Source: Pseudomonadota bacterium (GTDB lineage: Bacteria; Pseudomonadota; Alphaproteobacteria; Rhizobiales; Xanthobacteraceae). Taken from it: DNA of 51,966 nt. Of this stretch, positions 33,449-39,367 are shown piece by piece. The position numbers were made by a program, and so were the translations under genes. Below the pieces are notes generated by a model. The model worked only from the letters and a program-made list of their open reading frames with translations, searched no databases and had not been told where the DNA came from. Numbering within the stretch: position 1 is the first letter of the stretch; every line of letters starts with the position of its first letter. The stretch covers positions 1-51,966 of the forward strand of contig JAEWHT010000242.1 of assembly GCA_023387695.1 (NCBI GenBank), written 5' to 3'.

Positions 33449-33466
33449 GGCTCTACCAGCAGAGCC
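33449..33466. other. hairpin in the convergent TetR / msrA gap
   Basis: GGCTCT, six bases, AGAGCC. An overlapping alternative pairs CCAGCAG (33456-33462) with CTGCTGG (33482-33488). No T-run on either strand, so at most a weak transcript-end structure for the converging genes. Confidence 0.35.
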
Positions 33467-33501
33467 GAAAGACAACGATCGCTGCTGGCAATTGGCCATC
33501 G

Positions 33502-34017
33502 CTAGCCCCCTGCGGCCGTCGCGCGTCGCGGCAGTTTCCAGTCGGGTCGGATGAAATGGCACGTGTAGCCGTCGGGATAGCGTTCGAGATAATCTTGGTG
33601 TTCGGGCTCGGCTTCCCAGAATTCGCCGGCCGGAGTGACTTCCGTCACCACCTTGCCGGGCCACAGACCCGACGCTTCAACATCGGCGATGGTGTCCTCG
33701 GCAATGCGCTTCTGTTCGTCTGACGTGTAGAATATCGCCGAGCGGTAACTCGTCCCCAAATCATTGCCCTGGCGGTTGAGCGTCGTGGGATCATGAATCT
33801 GGAAGAGGAATTCCAGCATCGCCCGAAAGCTGGTCTTCGCGGGATCGAAGATAATCTCGATTGCTTCGGCATGACCTTCGTGATTGCGATAGGTGGCGTT
33901 CTTCACCCGGCCGCCGGTGTAGCCGACCCGCGTCGAGATCACACCCGGCAGCCTGCGGATGAGATCCTGCATGCCCCAGAAGCAACCTCCGGCCAAAACT
34001 GCGCGCTCTGTCGTCAT
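33502..34017 (-). CDS. msrA: peptide-methionine (S)-S-oxide reductase MsrA
   Basis: About 171 residues. The start at 34017 (MTTERAVLAGG) has GGAG six bases before it; an in-frame ATG at 34038 is the alternative. The catalytic motif is 'GGCFWGMQDLIRRLPGVISTRVGYTGG', followed by 'HEGHAEAIEIIFDPAKTSF' and 'TEVTPAGEFWEAEPEHQDYLERYPDGYTCHF'. It reduces methionine-S-sulfoxide in proteins, repairing oxidative damage. Last gene of the apparent epoxide hydrolase to msrA unit; the cupin gene ends 36 bases upstream. Confidence 0.95.
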   Translation of the reverse strand: MTTERAVLAGGCFWGMQDLIRRLPGVISTRVGYTGGRVKNATYRNHEGHAEAIEIIFDPAKTSFRAMLEFLFQIHDPTTLNRQGNDLGTSYRSAIFYTSDEQKRIAEDTIADVEASGLWPGKVVTEVTPAGEFWEAEPEHQDYLERYPDGYTCHFIRPDWKLPRRATAAGG

Positions 34018-34053
34018 TTGATGCTCCATCTGGTCCATTCGGACGATCCCATC

Positions 34054-34488
34054 CTACTGCGCGGCCGTGTGCAAGCGAGGGTCATCGTGATCGTCATGAT
34101 ACTCGAGGCCGAGGGGTCCAATGGCCGTCACCTGCGTGACGTATTCCCCGGACTTCGCCCAATGAAAGTGCCAGGTCTCACCCGGCAGGACAATAACGCT
34201 GCCCGGAGGATAGGCTTTGACCTGATCATCATCGAAGGTCTCCCCGAGGCCGATGTAGAAAACGCCAGACATGACCGTGTAGATGCGATCTTCCGGATGT
34301 TTGTGAGGCATCAACTTCGTGCCACCGGGCACCCTCACCCGGACCACATAGGGCCCGGGCTCGGTGGGATGACCGACCATGACGGCCAGCCGCGCCGCAG
34401 GCGGAAACGCCGGAAACGGCTTCCAGTCGATATCCTCGGGCAGAATTGCCCGAAACCTGTCTTCGTCCGGCTGATGTTGGCGGGGCAT
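34054..34488 (-). CDS. cupin-domain protein
   Basis: 144 residues, GAGGAG eight bases before the ATG. Single cupin barrel: 'GTKLMPHKHPEDRIYTVMSGVFYIGLGETF' has the first-motif histidines, and 'YPPGSVIVLPGETWHFHWAKSGEYVTQVTAIGPLGLEYHD' the second. The metal site looks intact. Small cupins of this type can be metal-dependent dioxygenases, isomerases or ligand sensors. The position between osmC and msrA suggests a role in oxidative or electrophile stress; the reaction is unknown. Confidence 0.85.
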   Translation of the reverse strand: MPRQHQPDEDRFRAILPEDIDWKPFPAFPPAARLAVMVGHPTEPGPYVVRVRVPGGTKLMPHKHPEDRIYTVMSGVFYIGLGETFDDDQVKAYPPGSVIVLPGETWHFHWAKSGEYVTQVTAIGPLGLEYHDDHDDPRLHTAAQ

Positions 34489-34509
34489 GGCGCCGTCTCC
34501 TCGGTTCGG

Positions 34510-34932
34510 CTAGGCCAATTTGGCGTCGAGCGTGATCGTCGCGTTCAGCACTTTCGACACCGGGCAGTTCTTCTCAGCTTCGCCGGCGATACGGGCAAAG
34601 CCGGCGTCGTCGAGGTTCGGCACCTTGGCGCGCAAGGTCAGCGCCGACTTGCTGATCTTGAAGCCCTTGCCGTCGGGATCGAGCGTGACCGCAGCTTCGG
34701 TCGACAATTCGGTCGGCGTAAAGCCTGCCAGCTGGAGGCCGAAGGCAAGCGCCATCGTGAAACAGCCGGCGTGGGCGGCCGCGATCAATTCCTCGGGATT
34801 GGTACCCTTCTCGTTCTCGAAGCGCGTCTTGAACGAGTAGGGCGTCTCGGCGAGCACGCCGGATTCGCTCGATAAATGCCCGGTGCCATCGCGGCCGGTG
34901 CCCTGCCATACAGCTTTTGCTTTACGGATCAT
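34510..34932 (-). CDS. osmC: OsmC-type peroxiredoxin (organic hydroperoxide resistance)
   Basis: 140 residues. The start at 34932 (MIRKAKAVWQG) has AAGGAG eight bases upstream; the longer frame runs into the hairpin region and is rejected. Both catalytic cysteines are present: 'NPEELIAAAHAGCFTMALAFGLQLAGF' and 'AEKNCPVSKVLNATITL'. OsmC reduces organic hydroperoxides using lipoylated proteins or thiols. A 72-base hairpin lies between the enoyl-CoA hydratase stop and this gene. Confidence 0.94.
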   Translation of the reverse strand: MIRKAKAVWQGTGRDGTGHLSSESGVLAETPYSFKTRFENEKGTNPEELIAAAHAGCFTMALAFGLQLAGFTPTELSTEAAVTLDPDGKGFKISKSALTLRAKVPNLDDAGFARIAGEAEKNCPVSKVLNATITLDAKLA

Positions 34933-34963
34933 CTCTTTGCTCCTTGTTTGCTCGCGTCGTTTG

Positions 34964-35035
34964 GCGGCGCTCCGCACCGGTGGAAGGCAATCTCGGCGCA
35001 CCCGCCAAGTCGCCTTCCAACCGGTCGAGCGCCGC
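34964..35035 (-). other. long imperfect hairpin, 22 base pairs in three blocks, between enoyl-CoA hydratase and osmC genes
   Basis: GCGGCGCTC (34964-34972) pairs with GAGCGCCGC (35027-35035). ACCGGT (34976-34981) pairs with ACCGGT (35020-35025). GGAAGGC (34982-34988) pairs with GCCTTCC (35012-35018). Only a three-against-one internal loop and a single-base bulge interrupt the stem. The terminal loop is 23 bases and can form a GGC/GCC mini-stem. No T-run follows in the sense direction. A transcript-processing, stability or attenuation element, or a small mobile palindrome, are the main options. Confidence 0.7.
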
Positions 35036-35045
35036 AGCGGTTCCA

Positions 35046-35894
35046 TCAAACGCCGATCTGTCCGACGTGAAATCCCAGCCGGTTCTCGACATCACCCGCG
35101 CGGTGGAAACCACGCGCCATGAGCGCCTTGATCCTGGCCTGAGTCGAAGGACGACCGAGAGATGCAATGAATGCGTCCCACTCCGGCTTGATTTCCTCAT
35201 CCGGCGGCAGGCTCGCGACATCGACCAGACGCTTGGTCTCGGCAATCGTCTCCTTGTCGAACGTGGCGATGCGCATCGCGAGCGCCTCGACAAAGCCGTC
35301 CAATTCGCTATCGGGCAGCGAACGGTTCACGTAGCCGTAGCGCTCAGCGAGGTCACCGTGGATGTCGTCCGCGCCCAGCAGCACTTCGAGCGCACGACCG
35401 CGGCCCATGAGGCGCGGCAGTCGCGCCATCGGCCCGCCGCCGGGCACAAGGCCTGCTCCGACCTCCCATTGTGACAGGATCGCCTTCTCGCGGCTGGCAA
35501 AGCGCATGTCGCTTGCGAGCGCGAGCTCACTGCCGACCCCGGTCGCCCGCCCCCGGATCGAAGCGATCGACACGACGGGCGCCCGGCTCAGGCGCACCAG
35601 CATATCTGGTAGCGCCTGCAGCCCAGTCGGCCCCGGCGGGATGCTCAGTGAGTCCTCGAGCGGCGCCAGGAAGTCATAATGCGTGATGAAGAAGCCTTCG
35701 ACGGCGCTGTCGAACACGACGACCTTGACCTGCGGATCGGTTTCGATCGCCGTGATGACGTCGCCCAGCAGCGGAAGGTGCTTAGGGCCAAAGATATTCA
35801 CCGGTGGCATGTCGAAGGTGACACGCCAATATGTCGGCAAGCGCCGCTCCAGCCGGATTTGCTCCGTCGTAAAGGTGCGTTCGGGGCGATTCAT
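35046..35894 (-). CDS. enoyl-CoA hydratase/isomerase (crotonase) family protein
   Basis: 282 residues. The start at 35894 (MNRPERTF) has AGGAGT six bases upstream; the upstream extension is non-coding. Crotonase features: 'VVVFDSAVEGFFITHYDFL' (first oxyanion strand), 'RAPVVSIASIRGRATGVGSELALASDMRFAS' (second oxyanion strand with Gly-rich turn) and 'WEVGAGLVPGGGPMARLPRLMGRGRALEVLL'. Where many hydratases carry a catalytic Glu, this reads 'VGAGLVPGGG', so it may be an isomerase, hydrolase or non-canonical crotonase. Second gene of the minus-strand stress unit. Confidence 0.88.
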   Translation of the reverse strand: MNRPERTFTTEQIRLERRLPTYWRVTFDMPPVNIFGPKHLPLLGDVITAIETDPQVKVVVFDSAVEGFFITHYDFLAPLEDSLSIPPGPTGLQALPDMLVRLSRAPVVSIASIRGRATGVGSELALASDMRFASREKAILSQWEVGAGLVPGGGPMARLPRLMGRGRALEVLLGADDIHGDLAERYGYVNRSLPDSELDGFVEALAMRIATFDKETIAETKRLVDVASLPPDEEIKPEWDAFIASLGRPSTQARIKALMARGFHRAGDVENRLGFHVGQIGV

Positions 35895-35918
35895 GTTGTA
35901 CTCCTGATTTTCTAGACA

Positions 35919-35944
35919 AGGGGCGCGTGCAGGCACGCGCCCCT
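35919..35944 (-). other. perfect 11-bp hairpin between epoxide hydrolase and enoyl-CoA hydratase genes
   Basis: A+GGGGCGCGTG (35919-35929), loop of four, CACGCGCCCC+T (35934-35944). It fills the 58-base gap. No T-run follows on the minus strand, so not a full terminator; probably a stability or attenuation element within the operon. Confidence 0.65.
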
Positions 35945-35952
35945 GTTGCGCA

Positions 35953-37266
35953 TTAGATGGATTGGCGCAGCGGGCGGAACGCAGTGCGCATTTCCGCGCA
36001 GAACAGCACGGGCTGCTCCCAGGCCGCGAAATGGCCGCCCTTGTCGACACGGTTGAAGTGAATCAGCTTGGGATACGCTTTCTCGGCCCAGCTGCGCGGC
36101 GCCGCATAGATTTCGTCCGGGAAGACGCTGACGGCGACGGGGATCTTCACATGCTTGGGTTCGAAGAACACCAGCTTGTTCTCCCAGTACAGGCGCGCGG
36201 AAGACACCGCCGTGTTGGTAAGCCAGTAGAGCGTGATGTTGTCGATGACATCATCTCGCGACAATCCTTCGGACTTGCCGTCGAAGACCCGCGCGATCAT
36301 CGCAGCACTGCGCGCGTCATGGTCGAGCATCCAGGACGCCAGGCCCGCGGGCGAATCCACCAGCCCATAGAGCGTCTGTGGCCGGTTCGACATCTCGATC
36401 GCATAGCCAAGGCCGTGCTTGTAGAAATCGTCGAGTTGATCGTAGGCATGGCTCTCGTCCGCCGAAAGGCCGGATGGTTTCGATCCGCCGGGCTGAAGCG
36501 CCTTCGCGATGTCATCGGGAACCGTTGCAGGCATGTTGGTGTGGATACCAAGCAACTCCGGTGGGGCAAGCAACGCCATTTGCTCCGTGATCGCGTTGCC
36601 CCAATCGCCGCCCTGCGCGACGTAGCGGTTGTAGCCAAGCCGCTTCATCAGCACGACCCAGGCACGCGCGACACGTTGCGGATCCCAGCCGAGATTGGTC
36701 GGCTTGCCCGAGAAACCGTAACCCGGAAGCGAGGGGATCACGAGGTCGAATGCATCTGCCGCTGTTGCGCCGTGCGCCGTCGGATCCGTCAGCGGGCCGA
36801 CAATCTTCATCTGCTCGATGATCGAGCCCGGCCAGCCGTGCGTCACGATCATCGGCAATGCGTTGTCGTGCCGGGAGCGCACGTGGATGAAATGGATATC
36901 GACGCCGTCGATCTCGGTGACGAATTGCGGCAACGTGTTCAACCGCGCTTCCATCTTGCGCCAATCGTAATCAGTCTGCCAGTAGCGCACGAGCTGCTGA
37001 AGCGTCGTGAGTTGCACGCCCTGCGACTGATCGGCGACAATCTCGCGATCCGGCCACCGCGTCGCCGCCAGGCGTCGGCGCAGGTCGAGCAGATCTTCCT
37101 CGGGCACATTGATGTGGAACGGACGGATCGCACCGCTCACGGCAGCCTTCGCTGAATGCAGCGGCAACAGACTTGCCACACCGGCGGCGACAACACCCAT
37201 CGCGGCTTGGTTCAGTAATTGGCGGCGGTCAGGATTCAGGATGTCGGTTCGTGCTTGCGTGGTCAT
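35953..37266 (-). CDS. epoxide hydrolase (EHN-type, alpha/beta hydrolase) with Tat-like signal
   Basis: 437 residues. The start at 37266 is preceded by GAGGAGAT. N-terminal 'DRRQLLNQAAMGVVAAGVASLLPLHSAKAA' is a probable twin-arginine signal, so the enzyme would work outside the cytoplasm. The epoxide-hydrolase N-terminal domain follows ('RPFHINVPEEDLLDLRRRLAATRWPD'). The core has oxyanion 'THGWPGSIIEQ', nucleophile elbow 'VAQGGDWGNAITEQ' (Asp), and C-terminal 'DKGGHFAAWEQP' (His). It hydrolyses epoxides to diols. First gene of the apparent operon; a triple CTAAC-type repeat lies 100 bases upstream. Confidence 0.92.
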   Translation of the reverse strand: MTTQARTDILNPDRRQLLNQAAMGVVAAGVASLLPLHSAKAAVSGAIRPFHINVPEEDLLDLRRRLAATRWPDREIVADQSQGVQLTTLQQLVRYWQTDYDWRKMEARLNTLPQFVTEIDGVDIHFIHVRSRHDNALPMIVTHGWPGSIIEQMKIVGPLTDPTAHGATAADAFDLVIPSLPGYGFSGKPTNLGWDPQRVARAWVVLMKRLGYNRYVAQGGDWGNAITEQMALLAPPELLGIHTNMPATVPDDIAKALQPGGSKPSGLSADESHAYDQLDDFYKHGLGYAIEMSNRPQTLYGLVDSPAGLASWMLDHDARSAAMIARVFDGKSEGLSRDDVIDNITLYWLTNTAVSSARLYWENKLVFFEPKHVKIPVAVSVFPDEIYAAPRSWAEKAYPKLIHFNRVDKGGHFAAWEQPVLFCAEMRTAFRPLRQSI

Positions 37267-37366
37267 TTTGATCTCCTCTCCTCTGATTGGTGACGTCGAC
37301 CGCATTTGACATCGACAGATCGGTTCGTCGTGCGAGGAGAATGGCTCAGGACCTTGCGATCGGCTC

Positions 37367-37391
37367 GTTATGGATTGTTAGGCTGCGTTAG
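37367..37391 (-). promoter_or_regulatory. triple 10-bp-spaced direct repeat upstream of the epoxide hydrolase unit
   Basis: On the + strand GTTAT 37367, GTTAG 37377, GTTAG 37387; in gene sense CTAAC, CTAAC, ATAAC with five bases between copies. The last copy continues into GAGC. A CATTCT hexamer 23 bases after the last copy is a weak -10 candidate. The best-conserved example of the local operator, with 43109-43133. Confidence 0.65.
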
Positions 37392-37393
37392 TC

Positions 37394-37411
37394 GTTGCGA
37401 GTCGTCGCAAC
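37394..37411. other. inverted repeat next to the triple repeat
   Basis: GTTGCGA, four bases, TCGCAAC. It lies directly upstream (in gene sense) of the triple repeat, in the 264-base gap between the VOC and epoxide hydrolase genes. Another small palindrome, CATCAT-GGCGC-ATGATG, is at 37465-37481. Role unknown. Confidence 0.4.
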
Positions 37412-37530
37412 GTAGAGCGAGAGTGTACTGACGGATGATTTCCACGAAACGAGGCGTGCAAATACATCATGGCGCATGATGAGCCATCACGCGCCACGTC
37501 AACACGGAGCTGAGCGTCTCTGGTCAAAAG

Positions 37531-38220
37531 TCAGGTCGGCAGCGGCTGGCCGGCCTGCTCTCGCACGATGTAGTCGGCGTACCAGTCCTGCCAGTTCTCG
37601 TCATGGACTCCGGTCCGCTTCTCATGCTCGCCGTGCGCCGCAGCGGCGCGACGCAACGCGCGTGCAAGTTCACTTGACGAAGTGAAACTCGTATCCGTCG
37701 CGTCGATACGGCCGGGCAGCCGTGTCGTGATTTCCTGGAAAAGCCAGCCATTGCCATCGGGATCTCTGAACGACGCAAAGGAGCTGTAACTGCCGCGCTT
37801 TGGATCAACGCCATTCAGCCGTACATTGCCAAAGAGATACGGCTCGTCCACTCCGGCATGAACATCGCCGCCGCCATGGAAGGGTTCGCTGATCCTGACA
37901 CCGCGCGCGAGCAAATCCTGCCGCGCCGCTTCGAGGTCCGAAACGATCAGATAAAGACCTTGCGCCGAACCCGGCGCCGCAGGCGTGACGTTCTTGCCGA
38001 AAATCACGGAACAGGCTGAGCCCGGCGGCGTGAACTGGATCACGCGCCAGCCATCATCCGAGGCGAAGTCGGCATCCAGTCTCCAGCCGAGATTTGCGTA
38101 GAAGGCCTTGGCACGGTCCACGTCCGACACGGGGATCACGATGACCTCGAGCTTGAGATCGGCTGCGCCTGATTTCGCGGATTTGGCGTTGGCTGAGGGA
38201 TTCATCTCGATGGTCGTCAT
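37531..38220 (-). CDS. VOC-family (glyoxalase/bleomycin-resistance-like) protein
   Basis: 229 residues, start at 38220 with AGGGAG six bases upstream. One VOC module pair: 'LEVIVIPVSDVDRAKAFYANLGWRLDADF', 'VIQFTPPGSACSVIFGKNVT', 'GLYLIVSDLEAARQDLLARGVRISEPF' and 'SFASFRDPDGNGWLFQEITTRLPGR'. A C-terminal extension of about 55 residues ('ALRRAAAAHGEHEKRTGVHDENWQDWYADYIVREQAG') resembles the helix seen in some stress-induced VOC proteins. Function could be metal-dependent detoxification of an aldehyde or dioxygenation. A weak copy of the local operator lies about 90 bases upstream. Confidence 0.88.
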   Translation of the reverse strand: MTTIEMNPSANAKSAKSGAADLKLEVIVIPVSDVDRAKAFYANLGWRLDADFASDDGWRVIQFTPPGSACSVIFGKNVTPAAPGSAQGLYLIVSDLEAARQDLLARGVRISEPFHGGGDVHAGVDEPYLFGNVRLNGVDPKRGSYSSFASFRDPDGNGWLFQEITTRLPGRIDATDTSFTSSSELARALRRAAAAHGEHEKRTGVHDENWQDWYADYIVREQAGQPLPT

Positions 38221-38306
38221 GTCGAACTCCCTGATTTGAGGCTGCGGCTTCGAGGAGGAAGCCACATCCGGCACCACTATTTCGCGTGGACCGGGGAATA
38301 TTGCTC

Positions 38307-38331
38307 GTTGTCGGATGTTGCAGTTCGCTGG
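38307..38331 (-). promoter_or_regulatory. degenerate triple repeat upstream of the VOC gene
   Basis: + strand GTTGT, GTTGC, GCTGG at 10-bp steps; in sense CCAGC, GCAAC, ACAACGAGC. The AACGAGC extension and a GGTCC ten bases further match the sites before the epoxide hydrolase (nine bases there) and kinase genes. The match to CTAAC itself is weak. Confidence 0.4.
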
Positions 38332-38354
38332 CGACTAAGAGCGCGGCCGCTTCC

Positions 38355-39026
38355 CTAAGCGGCCACGAGTGGCATCGCAATCGTCACGCGCGTGCCGCCC
38401 TGCCCGGCTTCGCCATGCATCCGCGCAGCGACGCTGCGGGCCAGGCCTTCCAGAATCCGGCTTCCGGCGCCCTGAAGCGGCCGGGTCGCGCCGACGCCAT
38501 TGTCGGCCACCGTGCAGAACCAGCCACCCTCGCGGTTCACCAACTCGATGCGGATCAATGCGCCGCTCTTGTTCGGAAAGGCGTGTTTGGCCGCGTTCGT
38601 GACGAGTTCGGTCAGCATCAGAGCAAGCCGGTGACACTGCCATGCCGGCAGCATGCCGTTTTCGATCGAAGCCTCGCAGCGGATGCCGGCAGGCTCCAGC
38701 ACGGCTTCGGACAGCGCTCCGCAAAGGCCTTCGAAGAAGGCTTCAATGGAGATCGTCGCCAAATCGTCATTGTCGGATAGGAGCTGATAGAGCCTGCCGA
38801 AGGCGACGATACGTCGCTCGAGACGATCCACCGCGACCGACATGTCCTTAGCCCCCACCCGCGTGAAATCGCGGCGAACTGACGCACTCAGTAGTGTCAG
38901 CGTGTTCTTCATACGGTGGTTCGACTCACGCATCACGAGTTCCCAATCACGCGAGACGTCGTCAAGATTGGCGACAAGGTGAGATCGAAAGCCGCTATCG
39001 TAGGTCCGAGAGCTGATATCGGGCAT
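38355..39026 (-). CDS. soluble HWE/HisKA_2-type sensor histidine kinase
   Basis: 223 residues from ATG 39026 (another ATG directly before it at 39029); GGGGAGG lies five bases upstream of the second ATG. The phosphoacceptor helix is 'RESNHRMKNTLTLLSASVRRDF'. The ATP-binding domain has N-box 'HRLALMLTELVTNAAKHAFPN' and a G-box in 'VADNGVGA'. Only about 30 residues precede the H-box and there is no membrane segment or sensor domain, so the input must come from a partner protein. No response regulator is adjacent. Divergent from regulator 2. Confidence 0.87.
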   Translation of the reverse strand: MPDISSRTYDSGFRSHLVANLDDVSRDWELVMRESNHRMKNTLTLLSASVRRDFTRVGAKDMSVAVDRLERRIVAFGRLYQLLSDNDDLATISIEAFFEGLCGALSEAVLEPAGIRCEASIENGMLPAWQCHRLALMLTELVTNAAKHAFPNKSGALIRIELVNREGGWFCTVADNGVGATRPLQGAGSRILEGLARSVAARMHGEAGQGGTRVTIAMPLVAA

Positions 39027-39094
39027 CATAGCCTCCCCGTTGGAAATAGGCCTAACTCGGAAGCTATACTGATGCGGACCCTCGGCTCACGCTC

Positions 39095-39119
39095 GTTAGA
39101 CGTTGCAAGATTCTGTTAT
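39095..39119 (-). promoter_or_regulatory. triple 10-bp-spaced direct repeat upstream of the HWE kinase gene
   Basis: + strand GTTAG 39095, GCAAG 39105, GTTAT 39115; in sense ATAAC, CTTGC, CTAAC, the last continuing GAGC with GGTCC ten bases on. The middle copy is degenerate. It lies in the 338-base divergent gap before regulator 2. Confidence 0.55.
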
Positions 39120-39296
39120 GATCGCCCGGCGCGCGATATCGCAGGACATGAGCACCTCAATCACCTAAAATCGCGTTGCCGAACTTTCGCGCTTTCCACA
39201 TAAGCCGTTCGCGTTTAAACAAAATTCGCTGCGTTTTGGCCTTGCTCTGCCGACCCCGATCGCATGCCGGTTGCTCGATTTCGCCGCTTTCTGCCG

Positions 39297-39323
39297 GTTT
39301 ACTCACGGTCTCGTTCTGGTAGA
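39297..39323 (+). promoter_or_regulatory. conserved promoter/operator element of regulator 2
   Basis: GTTTACT, seven bases, TCGTTCTGGTAGA, identical in both blocks and spacing to the element before regulator 1 (26024-26050), and at the same distance from the GTG start. GCTTTC also precedes both, and CAACGA follows both. Confidence 0.6.
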
Positions 39324-39367
39324 TCAAACAACGACAGCAGCACTTCCCTTCGCTGGAATCATGGCGC

